From: Triticum aestivum
Lineage: Eukaryota; Streptophyta; Magnoliopsida; Poales; Poaceae
NCBI RefSeq assembly: GCF_018294505.1
Contig: NC_057795.1
Coordinates: 233,241,035 to 233,305,034 of the forward strand
Length of the DNA: 64,000 bases
Direction of reading: 5' to 3'
The translations under genes were made by a program, and so were the position numbers. The stretch's first letter is position 1; every line of letters begins with the position of its first letter. The notes beneath the pieces are model-generated. The model worked only from the letters and a program-made list of their open reading frames with translations. It did not search any database and was not told the origin of the DNA. Below are positions 23,101 to 34,220 of the stretch, in pieces.

Positions 23101-24057
23101 GCACTGGGAGCGCGAAGGGATGCTCGGTTTGGGCGGAGGCGGGCCGAGACGGCGACGGCGACATGGACGGCGGCGAGAGGCTTCGGCCGTGGTGGGGAGC
23201 GGCGCTACGGCACGGGAACGAGGGGGAGAAGAGAGGGGAAACAGGGAGATGCTCACGGCGATCACGCAGAGCAGCACAGCGGGGTCGGGGAAGACCTGGT
23301 GACGGCGAATCGACGGCGACGGACGGCGGAGCCCGAGGAGGAAGACGATGGAGAGAGAAACAGAGGAGAGGACGAGGGCGAGGGGGAGTGCGAGGGGGTC
23401 GGGGTGGCTGCGTGGCGTCGTCCGGGGCATCGAGGGCGACGAGAAGGGCGCCAGGCAGGCAGGGAGGGAGGTGGCGTGGTGCGGTGGCGCGCGCGCGCGC
23501 CGGGCACACTCCCCTCCCTCTGTCGAGGACGAAGACGACAGAGGAGGGAGGCGGGCTGGGCCGCCTGCTGGCTGGGCCGGCCAGCTGGCTGGGCCGGACA
23601 GGGAGGAGCCCAGGTAAGCTTCTCCTTTTATTTATTTCTGTTTTCTAATTTCTGACATTTGTTTTGATTTAAATAAAATATTAAATCATTTTATTATCTT
23701 ATGCCAATTTTTGCAGGAGCTAGATATATTATTCCAAAGCTCCCCAACAGGTGGCATAATTTTTGGACATATATTAATATATATAACTAATATATTTCCA
23801 ATGCAAATATTTATGCATTAATTCCAAATGCCCAAAATAAATACCTATGAGCTCTTAAAAATATTGGTTTGATTTTTATCTCTGTCCAATATTTTCAGAG
23901 AGCAACATGAGCATTTTCTTGGACCCTTTTGGAGAAATTTTTATTTGGGTCATTTTCAGAAATGATTCTGAGGGTTTCACAAATCCCCATTTCAAGTTTC
24001 TGATGAAAGAGTAAACATGATGCAACACTCTAATGCATGACTAGCTAGGGTGTGACA
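20117..24057 (-). repeat. Element D 3' LTR (3.9 kb)
   Basis: Complete, without a gap. GC-rich block at about 22850-23620, AT-rich end at 23630-24057. It carries the paired TGACGTCA module near 22631-22649 and a (GC)7 run at 23487-23500. Relative to the 5' LTR it lacks a 154-bp segment and has a 17-bp extra piece near 22200. Low-complexity ORFs up to 219 codons in the GC block have no domain and are not called. Confidence 0.92.
22631..22677 (-). promoter_or_regulatory. Putative promoter module in D 3' LTR: tandem TGACGTCA plus W-boxes
   Basis: Two perfect TGACGTCA palindromes at 22631 and 22642, 11 bp apart, with GTCAA (W-box core on the minus strand) at 22653 and 22673. An AT-rich ATATATATAT stretch at about 22611 lies downstream in element sense. 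Same architecture as in C. Confidence 0.5.
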
Positions 24058-27000
24058 ACTCACCCCCACTCAAAAGAATCTCGTCCCGAGATTTGGGTTC
24101 CTCCGGGAAGAAGGCGGGATACTCAAGTCGAAGACGATCCTCCCTTTCCCAAGTTTCTTCATCCTCAGAATGGTGCGACCATTGAACTTTGAGAAACTTG
24201 ATATTATGACGTCGGGTGGTACGTTCGGCCTGATCGAGGATACGAACGGGGTACTCTCGATATGTAAGATTATCTTGGAGATCAAGCGTTTCATGGTCCA
24301 CTCCACGGATAGGATCCGAGAAGCAACGCCTGAGTTGAGAAACGTGGAAGACATCGTGGACTCTGGAGAGGTGCGGAGGTAGTTCCAACTGGTAGGCAAC
24401 TTCTCCTCGTTTGGCGAGAATGCGAAAAGGTCCAATGTAACGAGGAGCCAATTTGCCTTTGATACCGAAACGATGGGTTCCCTTCAGAGGGGTGACCCGA
24501 AGATAAGCCTTCTCGTCAACCTCGAAAGTCATAGCCTTATGTTTTTGGTCATATTGACTCTTTTGACGAGATTGGGCTGTTTTCAACTTTTCACGAACGA
24601 TGCGAACTTGCTCTTCTGCTTCCTGAATCATATCCGGGCCAAAGAATTGTCTTTCCCCGGTCTCTGACCAGTTAAGGGGTGTTCGACACCGTCGTCCATA
24701 GAGAACTTCAAAAGGGGCTTTACCCAAGCTAGATTGATAGCTGTTGTTGTAAGCGAATTCGGCAAATGGAAGGCACTTCTCCCAGTCCATTCCGAATGAG
24801 ATAACAGAGGCTCGAAGCATGTCTTCTAGAATCTGGTTGACGCGTTCCACTTGACCACTCGACTGAGGGTGGAAGGCGGTACTAAAGGAGAGACGGGTCC
24901 CCATAGCATTTTGGAAGCTTTCCCAAAATCGAGAGGTGAAAAGACTTCCTCGATCCGAGTTAATTTCCAAAGGAACACCATGAAGAGACACTATACGGGA
25001 GATGTATAAGTCGGCCAGCTGACTAGCGGTTATACTCTCACGAACAGGTAAGAAATGGGCTACTTTGGAAAGACGATCGACAACGACGAAAATAGCATTA
25101 TTCCCTCTCTTGGTCCTGGGAAAACCGGTAATGAAATCCATACCAATTTTATCCCATTTCCATTCAGGAATAGCTAAGGGTTGAAGGGTGCCAGCAGGCC
25201 GTTGATGCTCTGCTTTTACACGACGACAGACGTCGCAATTTGCAATATACTGAGCAATTTCTCTCTTCATCCTCGTCCACCAGAACCTCTGGCGTAGGTC
25301 CTGATACATCTTAGTACTACCGGGATGAATGGAGAGAGGAGATTCATGAGCTTCCTTAAGGATCAATCGCCTCAGGTTTCGCACTTTGGGAACCACTAGT
25401 CGATTCCCGAAGTATACGACCCCTTGATCATTAGTGGAGAAGCAATTCGCAATTCCTTTCTGGATGTTTCTCTTGATGCGGGAGATTCCCGGATCTACCT
25501 TCTGTGCTTTGATGATCTGATCCGTAAGGGTAGGTTTTGCCACCAAGGTGGAAAGAAAACCTTGAGGAACAATGTGAAGGTTAAGCTTCCGAAATTCCTC
25601 ATGGAGAAGCGGTTGACTTGGTTGTAACATCAGGTTGTTACAATAAGATTTACGACTTAGCGCATCAGCCATGACGTTGGCTTTCCCTGGGGTGTAGGTT
25701 ATTCCTAAGTCGAAGTCTGTGATCAACTCAACCCAATGTCTTTGCCTGAGATTCAAATCCGGTTGGGTGAAAATGTACTTCAGACTTTGGTGATCAGTGA
25801 ATATTTCGCAACGGTTACCGAGGAGGTAATGTCGCCAGGTCTTAAGTGCATAGACTACGGCTGCTAGCTCTAGATCATGAGTAGGATAATTCTCCTCATG
25901 TGGGTGCAATTGCCGTGAAGCGTAGGCAATTACGTGTCGATCTTGCATGAGAATGCAACCTAGTCCTTGTCGCGAGGCGTCGCAGTAGATAACAAAGTCC
26001 TTGGAGAAGTCTGGCGGTACCAGTACGGGAGCAGAGGTCAGGCGTCTTTTCAGTTCCTGAAAGCTGTGCTCACATTGTGGAGTCCATTCGAACTTCTTAT
26101 CTTTCTTGAGGAGTTCGGTTAGAGGTTTGGCAACTTTGGAGAAGTTCTCGACAAAGCGACGACAATAGCTCGCTAAGCCCAGAAAACTCCGAACTTGCTT
26201 GACCGATTCAGGTGGAGTCCAATTAAGGACGGCTTGAACTCGCTCAGGGTTAACAGCAATACCTTTACCAGATATTACATGACCCAGATAGGTCACTTCT
26301 GACAACCAGAATTCACATTTAGAAAATTTGGCATAAAGGCGATGCTCTCGAAGTTTCTTCAACACTAGCCTTAGATGTTCGGCATGTTCTTCCTCGTTCT
26401 TGGAGTAGATGAGTATATCATCGAGATAAACTACGACGAATTTATCCAAATACTCCATGAAGATTGAGTTCATTAACCGAGAAAAGGTGGCTGGAGCGTT
26501 GGTTAAGCCGAAGGACATGACGGTGTACTCGTATTGGCCATAATGAGTAACAAAGGCCGTTTTAGGAATGTCCCCGTTTCTAATTTTGATTTGATGGTAG
26601 CCCAACCTCAAATCCATCTTGGAGAAGACTGAGGATCCAGCGAGCTGATCATATAGGTCGTTGATCCTGGGAAGCGGATATTTGTTCTTGATTGTGACCA
26701 AATTAACAGGTGGGTAATCTACAACCATCCGGTCCGTACCATCCTTCTTCTTGACGAATAGGACGGGGCAAGCCCACGGAGATGAACTAGGGCGGATGAA
26801 ACCCTTTTTCAAGGACTCATCGAGTTGTTTCTTAAGCTCGGCTAGTTCTAGTGGTGCCATCTTATAAGGTCTTCTAGCAATCGGAACGGTTCCTGGGATG
26901 AGGTCTATTACGAACTCAACATCCCTGTCAGGTGGAACACCTGGCAATTCCTCTGGGAAGACATCCGGGAAGTCACGGACTACCGGAACGTCCTCAAGAT

Positions 27001-28516
27001 CTGGCAAAGGGCTAGCGTTAAGAGAATATAATTGTCGCTTGGCTATTCGGGTCAAGACATTGACTATCTTCCCCGAAGGATGGGTGAGTTGAACAGTCCT
27101 AGAGAAGCAATCAATTTGGGCATGATGAGCCGACATCCAGTCCATACCCAGAATGATATTAATATCTGAAGATTTAAGGGCTATCAACGATGCAAGAAAA
27201 ACAAGTCTGTCGACTTGGATTTCATTTCCATAACTTACCCTAGAGGTCTGCCATCTAGACCCGGGAGTAGAAATTTCCATAGTGGATGGCATGTCACAGA
27301 ATGCAGTGTTATGCAAACGAGCATATTTCTCGGATATAAATGAATGAGAGGCTCCTGTATCGAAAAGAACAGATGCCGGGTGGCAATTAACAAGGAGCGT
27401 ACCGAGAACGACGTTGGGATCCTCTTGAGCTTCTTCGGCCGAGATACAGTTGACATGGCCACGTGAGGCGGTGGCCGGCTTGGCGTGGAACACTTTCCCT
27501 GTCGGCTTGCCACGGCCAACAGCTTTAGCAGATTGGTTGGGGTTGGTCTGGGGACACTCACGCATATAGTGGCCAGATTCCCCACACTTGAAACAAGTCA
27601 CGGAACTGGTACGTGGAGGAGCATTGTTGGTTGGACCCCCATAGGGCTTGGCTGGAACAGACTGTTGAACAGGGCGAGGCGCCTGGAAAGATGGCCTCGG
27701 TGTGAACCTGGGTGGCAGGGCGGTGTTGGGCACCCACACGCGGCGCTTCTGAGGACCAGCACCGGATGAGGAACCCATGTCACGGCCATGCTTGCGTGTT
27801 GCGTCATAGTCAGTCTGACCAGTTTCAGCACTGATGGCTTTGTTGACAAGTTTCTGAAAAGATGTGCACTCATGCAGACGGAGGTCACGGCGAAGCTCAG
27901 GACTAAGTCCCTTACGGAACCTTGCTTGCTTCTTGGCATCAGTAGACACTTCCTCAGTTGCATATCGTGCGAGGTTACCAAACTCCCTGCTGTAAACATC
28001 CACAGAAAGTCGGCCTTGGGTGAAACTGCAAAATTCCTCACGTTTACGGTCCATGAGACCCTCCGGAATGTGATGTTCACGGAAAGCCTCACTGAATTCA
28101 GCCCAAGTAGTGACATGGCCCGCTGGGCGCATAGCTCCATAATTTTCCCACCATAGACTGGCGGGGCCTTCAAGATGATATGCAGCAAAGGTGACCTTGT
28201 CAGCCTCCGCTACCAGCGCGGAACGCAGTTTGTGAGAGATACTGCGAAGCCAGTCATCAGCGTCGAGAGGCTCGACGGAGTGGTGGAACGTGGGTGGATG
28301 TAGTTTGATAAAATCACTGAGTGACACCACGTTAGTCCTCTGATGGTGTGCCGTGTTCTGTTCAATACGCTCCAACAAACGGTTGGTCTCCCGCTTGTTT
28401 CTCTCAGCTTCCATCATAACCTCGGCTAGGGAAGGAGGATGAGGCAGATTTGCATCCCTGACTTCACTGCCTTCGGCCTGCTCTTGAGGAGCAGGGTTAG
28501 TGCGCGTGTTGACCAT
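24041..28516 (-). CDS. gag-pol: Element D gag-pol polyprotein, intact
   Basis: 1491 residues from ATG 28516 ([11 protein letters not shown]) to a stop at 24041, which lies in the first bases of the 3' LTR. The frame also opens upstream at 28609, but the MVNTR start fits the family. Domains: gag core ([14 protein letters not shown]); CCHC knuckle [14 protein letters not shown] near 27575; protease [14 protein letters not shown] with [12 protein letters not shown] near 26420; RNase H from [10 protein letters not shown]; integrase HHCC ending CDVC; DDE residues in [15 protein letters not shown] and GQVERVN; chromodomain [11 protein letters not shown] to [10 protein letters not shown]. All catalytic residues I can identify are present. 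One oddity is VVDYPPVN where C has VVDYRPVN, an Arg-to-Pro change at a conserved RT position near 26715. Confidence 0.95.
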   Translation of the reverse strand: MVNTRTNPAPQEQAEGSEVRDANLPHPPSLAEVMMEAERNKRETNRLLERIEQNTAHHQRTNVVSLSDFIKLHPPTFHHSVEPLDADDWLRSISHKLRSALVAEADKVTFAAYHLEGPASLWWENYGAMRPAGHVTTWAEFSEAFREHHIPEGLMDRKREEFCSFTQGRLSVDVYSREFGNLARYATEEVSTDAKKQARFRKGLSPELRRDLRLHECTSFQKLVNKAISAETGQTDYDATRKHGRDMGSSSGAGPQKRRVWVPNTALPPRFTPRPSFQAPRPVQQSVPAKPYGGPTNNAPPRTSSVTCFKCGESGHYMRECPQTNPNQSAKAVGRGKPTGKVFHAKPATASRGHVNCISAEEAQEDPNVVLGTLLVNCHPASVLFDTGASHSFISEKYARLHNTAFCDMPSTMEISTPGSRWQTSRVSYGNEIQVDRLVFLASLIALKSSDINIILGMDWMSAHHAQIDCFSRTVQLTHPSGKIVNVLTRIAKRQLYSLNASPLPDLEDVPVVRDFPDVFPEELPGVPPDRDVEFVIDLIPGTVPIARRPYKMAPLELAELKKQLDESLKKGFIRPSSSPWACPVLFVKKKDGTDRMVVDYPPVNLVTIKNKYPLPRINDLYDQLAGSSVFSKMDLRLGYHQIKIRNGDIPKTAFVTHYGQYEYTVMSFGLTNAPATFSRLMNSIFMEYLDKFVVVYLDDILIYSKNEEEHAEHLRLVLKKLREHRLYAKFSKCEFWLSEVTYLGHVISGKGIAVNPERVQAVLNWTPPESVKQVRSFLGLASYCRRFVENFSKVAKPLTELLKKDKKFEWTPQCEHSFQELKRRLTSAPVLVPPDFSKDFVIYCDASRQGLGCILMQDRHVIAYASRQLHPHEENYPTHDLELAAVVYALKTWRHYLLGNRCEIFTDHQSLKYIFTQPDLNLRQRHWVELITDFDLGITYTPGKANVMADALSRKSYCNNLMLQPSQPLLHEEFRKLNLHIVPQGFLSTLVAKPTLTDQIIKAQKVDPGISRIKRNIQKGIANCFSTNDQGVVYFGNRLVVPKVRNLRRLILKEAHESPLSIHPGSTKMYQDLRQRFWWTRMKREIAQYIANCDVCRRVKAEHQRPAGTLQPLAIPEWKWDKIGMDFITGFPRTKRGNNAIFVVVDRLSKVAHFLPVRESITASQLADLYISRIVSLHGVPLEINSDRGSLFTSRFWESFQNAMGTRLSFSTAFHPQSSGQVERVNQILEDMLRASVISFGMDWEKCLPFAEFAYNNSYQSSLGKAPFEVLYGRRCRTPLNWSETGERQFFGPDMIQEAEEQVRIVREKLKTAQSRQKSQYDQKHKAMTFEVDEKAYLRVTPLKGTHRFGIKGKLAPRYIGPFRILAKRGEVAYQLELPPHLSRVHDVFHVSQLRRCFSDPIRGVDHETLDLQDNLTYREYPVRILDQAERTTRRHNIKFLKVQWSHHSEDEETWEREDRLRLEYPAFFPEEPKSRDEILLSGGELSHPS
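24058..24076 (-). other. Element D polypurine tract
   Basis: Minus strand reads TTTTGAGTGGGGGTGAGT directly against the 3' LTR start. It is also coding, as the last codons of gag-pol ([11 protein letters not shown]). Confidence 0.8.
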
Positions 28517-28858
28517 CCTAGGTAAACAAGACAATGATTTAGTCAGGATGATAAAATTCTGACATAGGATACAAAATGGAAGGAATAACTCGAAATGCAA
28601 GATGATCATCCAGATGACATGGTAAATACAGAAACTACTTCTTTATTCCATCGTCATACACACCATACAGGGTTTAGTACAAGACCAAACAAAGTACTAT
28701 TACGGTGAAAAGAGGATTACATCTCATCGGAGGCATCCCAAGCTCCTATACATTATTTTTCTACACCTCCAGAAAGAGTACAAACTAGGTCATATCCCAC
28801 GAGTCACGCGGGACGATCGATGACACAACTAGTGCGAACTAGTGATACTACCACTAAC
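28517..28858 (-). other. Element D spacer between the extra ORF and gag
   Basis: 342 nt, AT-rich, with no ORF of note. In element sense it contains GGAATAAAG, a possible polyadenylation signal, and ends TTGTCTTGTTTACCTAGG directly before the gag ATG, resembling a 3' splice site. Confidence 0.6.
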
Positions 28859-29632
28859 TCAGACCGATCCATAGTAGTCCTCGTAGAAGTCACCTCCATA
28901 GCCTGGAAGCTCAACATGATCATCCGGAAACAGACGATCTCGCGGAGCTTGTGGACCATAGGGACTAGGATGAGGTCTTGGACCAACAGACGGTGGCCTG
29001 CGGGGACCGCGAGGTGGGGTGATGCCTCCTACATCACGCCAACCCATCACGTCTGGCAGAGCAGATCTCACAGGATAGAGATCGCGCATATCCGAATATC
29101 CAGCTTGCACCGCCGGTGCGAACCGAGTCAAAGTAGCCCAGTGGTCAGCACGGGTATTGAAGAGCTCTAACCTCAAGGCCCGATTTTCACGGTCCTTATC
29201 CTCGAGCATCTCAGCAGTGGTGTGAGTCCGTGAATCCTCCTGGGTGGGGTCAGCATAGATAGCCTGGAGATACCCTTGTGCTCCCGGAACTGATCCTGGC
29301 ATATACCGGAAATCCGAGTCCCAAAATAGTCCAGATCTGACTCGCATGATGGTCATCATAGAGTAGGCGGCGTCCTGCACAGCCATCTCAATAGTAACCC
29401 CGAGTCCATAGGAGCAGTGAAGGGGCTCGGTGGATCCAGGATAAGATGGAAATATCCTGATAGTGCAGAGATACTGGCTTTGATTGAAGTCCCGAAATTG
29501 CTCTTCGACCGTGTACTCAGGATACCAGCGGTATCCAGCCTCAGTCATTACCCTGACCAACTTGGCAGTATGGTCGGGTACATCTAGGCATCGAGTCAGG
29601 CGAACCACTTGATTGAGGTCGCGAGTGGCCAT
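28859..29632 (-). CDS. Element D extra ORF upstream of gag, 257 residues, function unknown
   Basis: Open from ATG 29632 (MATRDLNQVVRL) to TGA at 28859. A second in-frame ATG 12 nt upstream (MCFQ) is possible, but 29632 directly follows GTGCTTTCAG. It lies between PBS and gag on the gag strand, a non-standard position for a Gypsy gene. Residues about 38-97 (PEYTVEEQF, then YLCTIRIFP, YGLGVTIEMAVQDAAYSMM) show a beta-beta-beta then Gly-rich then Ala-rich helix pattern like a double-stranded-RNA-binding fold; this is pattern reading only. The C-terminal 60 residues are Pro/Arg-rich and end in an acidic, Tyr- and Gly-rich stretch (GYGGDFYEDYYGS). No retroviral motif, zinc finger or membrane segment is visible. 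Element C lacks it. The clean frame, in an element with intact gag-pol, suggests it is or was functional. Confidence 0.72.
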   Translation of the reverse strand: MATRDLNQVVRLTRCLDVPDHTAKLVRVMTEAGYRWYPEYTVEEQFRDFNQSQYLCTIRIFPSYPGSTEPLHCSYGLGVTIEMAVQDAAYSMMTIMRVRSGLFWDSDFRYMPGSVPGAQGYLQAIYADPTQEDSRTHTTAEMLEDKDRENRALRLELFNTRADHWATLTRFAPAVQAGYSDMRDLYPVRSALPDVMGWRDVGGITPPRGPRRPPSVGPRPHPSPYGPQAPRDRLFPDDHVELPGYGGDFYEDYYGSV

Positions 29633-30072
29633 CTGAAAGCACAATCATAATGCAAAGGCATTAGAATTTCTAGCAAAATTTTGGCAGCATAACAGCTGTA
29701 AATGCTCAAGAAGGATTTTGAGACATTTGACAAAGGATTTCATACACACTCAACATCATCATATCAAATTCTGAGTCCATCCTAGCAACATAATATGGTA
29801 GAAGAACTGAACTAGGCTTGTATCCATCATACCTATAAGGTACTACTGATTAGTAACACGTGATCCTGATAGAGAGAATAGATCCTAATTCCTTAACCCC
29901 CGGTGGAAGAATGGACTGACTCAGATCAGAATGTCATAAGATAAAGGAGTAAAAGAGCCTTACGTTCCAACCCACAAACAATTCCCCTACATATAACTAA
30001 AGAATTTCTAGACTCAACATCGACCAGTTTGGCTTGGAGAACCTACAGGCAGTCCGGCTCTGATGCCAACGC
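29633..30072 (-). other. Element D 5' leader
   Basis: 440 nt from LTR to the extra ORF. It resembles the C leader, including ATCAGGATCACGTGTTACT and a TTATGCTGCC segment. It ends ATTGTGCTTTCAG before the ATG. Confidence 0.7.
30056..30068 (-). other. Element D primer-binding site
   Basis: Minus strand TGGCATCAGAGCC, 4 nt from the LTR. One base differs from the usual initiator tRNA-Met PBS. Confidence 0.82.
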
Positions 30073-33000
30073 TGTCAGGACCCNNNNNNNNNNNNNNNNN
30101 NNNNNNNNNNNNNNNNNNNNNNNNNNNNNNNNNNNNNNNNNNNNNNNNNNNNNNNNNNNNNNNNNNNNNNNNNNNNNNNNNNNNNNNNNNNNNNNNNNNN
30201 NNNNNNNNNNNNNNNNNNNNNNNNNNNNNNNNNNNNNNNNNNNNNNNNNNNNNNNNNNNNNNNNNNNNNNNNNNNNNNNNNNNNNNNNNNNNNNNNNNNN
30301 NNNNNNNNNNNNNNNNNNNNNNNNNNNNNNNNNNNNNNNNNNNNNNNNNNNNNNNNNNNNNNNNNNNNNNNNNNNNNNNNNNNNNNNNNNNNNNNNNNNN
30401 NNNNNNNNNNNNNNNNNNNNNNNNNNNNNNNNNNNNNNNNNNNNNNNNNNNNNNNNGGTAAACCGGGCTGTAGCGGGCTAACAGGACTCCAGTACTCAAA
30501 GCGTGACATTTCCCCGAAGGGACAGACACAGGAACGAAGAAGGACACATGCCGGCCAGCCTAAGTGTTCCAGAGCAGTAGCAAGCTACCATGGCTCAGCG
30601 GTAACACTAGGAGACATTTCCCGGTAAGAGAGGCTACTAAAGATAAACAACTAGATAGTCAGATCCCACACATACCAAGCATTTCAATCATACACACAAT
30701 ATGCTCGATATGTGCAAATACAACGAAGCATCACAACATGACTCTACGATACAAGTACTTTATTTAAGGCTCAGAGAGCCATACATAACATACACAAAGG
30801 TACGGGTCTCACGACCCAACATTCAAGTCATACAGTCATACAAACCAGCAGCGGAAGTAACTTGTCTGAGTACAGACAACTAGTAAAATAAAAGAGGCTT
30901 GGAAAGCCTAGCTATACTACGTGGTCCTTCACAAGCTCAGGGTCACCACCTGGGTCTTTTAGCCTACTCGTTGATGTCAACGTCTACATAGAACCCATCA
31001 GAAGGGGTTGCAGCATCTTCTGTAAAAAATGTAAATTATAGCAACATGAGTACAAAGGTACTCAGCAAGACTTACATCAGATCCTACATACATGCATATT
31101 ATCAAGAAGGGTTGGTGGAGTTATTGCAGCAAGCCAGCTTTGACTCTTGGCTAGACTATCCTACGATACTTCAACTTGAAAAGGTTTTGCGCACACGAGT
31201 CCACTACACACCACTTAAATACACTACCGAGGATCCGCCTCCGTCTTCCTACGGAAGAGCCATCCTCGGCACTCACACTTATCTTGAGGCTTTTAGCAGT
31301 TTCCATTTACTTGTCTATGAACTGTATAGACAACCAAGTAGTCCTTTACCGCGAACGCGGCTATTCAAATAGATCATGTTAACCCTGCAGGGGTGTACTT
31401 CTTCATACACGCTCTCACCACTTACCGTCGTTTACACGACATGTACTCGGCAACCTTCAAACGGAAGCCCAACGTGGGTGTCGGCCACGACCTACCTAAT
31501 CACCTAAGCCTCCAGTCCAGGTTTATCGCCTATTCAGGTTCCATCCGCAGGGAGTCCGGCCGAGGTTTCCCATACGGCCCCGAACGATGTGAACAGGGTT
31601 CCCGAGATACCTAACGGGTATTCGGTACACCCGGCCACGTACCTACCGCATCACAGCCCACCCCTACGGTCAGCGCTGTCCACGGCCTCCAGTAGGCTAC
31701 AAACACCAGAAACTACTTGCAACTCCTGGACGGAGAACTAGGGTGAATAAGAAGCCGAGAGGATCCATTGGTTTCGGGCCCAATGCATGGTAGTAGCTGT
31801 ATCTTAAATCACACATACAGATCTCAGTGCTTAAGGTCGGCTTCAATGAAACAACCCACCATGTACTCCTACATGGCCTCTCATCGACACCTTTACCAAA
31901 TCGTGTTCACCACACCACTCTCATTACCGACATAATCATTTCACTCTAGCCCATCACCCAGATGAACCAGACCTGACACGACTCTAAGCATAGCAGGCAT
32001 AGCAAGGTAGGAACAACACATACATATGGCTCATACAACTCCTACACATGCTAGTGGGTTTCATCTAGTTACTGTGGCAATGACAGGTCATGCAGAGGAA
32101 ATGGGTTCAACTACCGTAGCACACAGCAGTTTGAAACGCGTTGTCTTAATGCAGTAAAAGAGAGCAGGAGCGAGAACATGGGATTGTATCGATATGATCA
32201 AATGGTTGGTTGCTTGCCTGATGGTTTGATGCACTCATACGGTAATCACGGTACTCCTCGTAGGCAGAACCTGTCGCAAAGGACACCGATACACAACCAT
32301 CACCAAACAATGTGCAACAATATGATGCATGCATGAAACATGGCAATATGAATGTGTTGGGCTAATGCAACTAAAACCAGAAGGGTTTGAACCAATTTGA
32401 ATCAAAGATTCAAATTTCAAACTCAAGCATGGCCTTTTAAAGTGCTTTTCCTTGTTCTTCTTTAAACATCAATTTAACTTGTTTGATCATGCATGAAAAT
32501 AGTACAGATGGATAGATTGGATTTTTCTGATCATTTTTCATATATAATTTGTCTGATTTGGAGTTACAGAATAAAAGTTATGAATTTTTGAAGTTTAAAT
32601 AATATTCTGGAATTTCCTGATTTAATTAAATCCAGAAATATATATATTGCGCCAGCATGACGTCAGCATGACGTCAGCGGTCAACTGCGGCTGGCTGGGG
32701 TCAAACCTGACGTCTGGGGTCCACAGTCAGTGACAGGGGGGTTTAACAGGGTTAGTTTAATTCTAATTAAGAATTAGTGGCGCTGGGGCCCACTGGTCAG
32801 TGTCAGGGGAGGGTTAATTAAGCGGTGATTAGCACTAAGCTAATCACCTGATGGGTCGGGCCCACATGGCAGGGTTCAGGCGACGGGGCTCGCCGTCGGC
32901 GACCTCTGGACGCGGCGAAGTCCGCGCCACAGGCCACGGGGACGGCGTCTGAGAGCACCGGGGCGTAGCCCGGGCTCGTCCGCATCCAGGGGAGCAGACG

Positions 33001-34220
33001 GGAAGCCGCGGGGATGCCGGAGCTCGTCGGAGCGAAGCTCGGGGCGGCGGACGGAGTTCGGCTTCGAGTGGAAATGGGCTGCGGGGCACGGGGAGGCCAC
33101 CTGAGGGGCTCGGCGGCACCCTCGTGGCACTGGGAGCGCGAAGGGATGCTCGGTTTGGGCGGAGGCGGGCCGAGACGGCGACGGCGACATGGACGGCGGT
33201 GAGAGGCTTCGGCCGTGGTGGGGAGCGGCGCTACGGCATGGGAACGAGGGGGAGAAGAGAGGGGAAACAGGGAGATGCTCACGTCGATCACGCAGAGCAG
33301 CACAGCGGGGTCGGGGAAGACCTGGTGACGGCGAATCGACGGCGGCGGACGGCGGAGCCCGAGGAGGAAGACGATGGAGATGGCGGCGATGGAGGCCGTC
33401 CGGAGGCGCGTGGCTCGATGAGGAGGTAGCCGGCGACCTGGCGGAGCTCGTGGACTGCTCAGATGCTCTCGAGGGGCGCGGTGGCTACGTCTACGGCGAG
33501 CGGTGGCGTCGGTGGTGTTCGGCCGTGAGAGAGAGAGAAACAGAGGAGAGGACGAGGGCGAGGGGGAGTGCGAGGGGGTCGGGGTGGCTGCGTGGCGTCG
33601 TCCGGGGCATCGAGGGCGACGAGAAGGGCGCCAGGCAGGCAGGGAGGGAGGTGGCCTGCCGCGGTGGCGCGCGCGCGCGCCGGGCACACTCCCCTCCCTC
33701 TGTCGAGGACGAAGACGACAGAGGAGGGAGGCGGGCTGGGCCGCCTGCTGGCTGGGCAGGACAGGGAGGAGCCCAGGTAAGCTTCTCCTTTTATTTATTT
33801 CTGTTTTCTAATTTCTGACATTTGTTTTGATTTAAATAAAATATTAAATCATTTTATTATCTTATGCCAATTTTTGCAGGAGCTAGATATATTATTCCAG
33901 AGCTCCCCAACAGGTGGCATAATTTTTGGACATATATTAATATATATAACTAATATATTTCCAATGCAAATATTTATGCATTAATTCCAAATGCCCAAAA
34001 TAAATACCTATGAGCTCTTAAAAATATTGGTTTGATTTTTATCTCTGTCCAATATTTTCAGAGAGAAACATGAGCATTTTCTTGGACCCTTTTGGAGAAA
34101 TTTTTATTTGGGTCATTTTCAGAAATGATTCTGAGGGTTTCACAAATCCCCATTTCAAGTTTCTGATGAAAGAGTAAACATGATGCAACACTCTAATGCA
34201 TGACTAGCTAGGGTGTGACA
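30073..34220 (-). repeat. Element D 5' LTR, containing an assembly gap
   Basis: Aligns with 20117-24057. Only 11 bases (TGTCAGGACCC) are read before a run of N. It contains 154 bp (33381-33534) not present in the 3' LTR, bounded by GAGA microhomology. Paired TGACGTCA motifs at 32658 and 32669. ORFs up to 289 codons in its GC-rich block are low-complexity and not called. Confidence 0.92.
30084..30456. other. Assembly gap, 373 N
   Basis: Unsequenced bases within D's 5' LTR. The corresponding part of the 3' LTR (20128-20417) is 290 bp, so the gap size is probably a rough estimate. Any reading frame across it is artificial. Confidence 0.99.

Larger units (their letters stand above)
20117..34220 (-). 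mobile_element. Element D: Tekay/Del-type chromovirus with intact gag-pol and an extra upstream ORF
   Basis: LTRs 20117-24057 and 30073-34220, in minus orientation, with ends TGTCACACCCTAGC and GGGTCCTGACA. On the minus strand the order is LTR, PBS, extra ORF (29632-28859), gag-pol (28516-24041), PPT, LTR. Its gag-pol is closely similar to that of C, but the LTRs are clearly diverged, so they are different subfamilies or families. It sits in the 3' LTR of C in the opposite orientation. It has no stop or frameshift in gag-pol and is the innermost element, so probably the youngest in the stack. Confidence 0.93.

Noticed and set aside
22792..23655. ORFs up to 219 codons in the GC-rich block of D's LTR, and the 289-codon one at 32818-33687
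   Set aside because: Low complexity, frames differ between the two LTR copies because of indels, and several overlap on opposite strands.
30014..30547. ORFs spanning the N run
   Set aside because: They consist mostly of unknown residues and exist only because N is not read as a stop.
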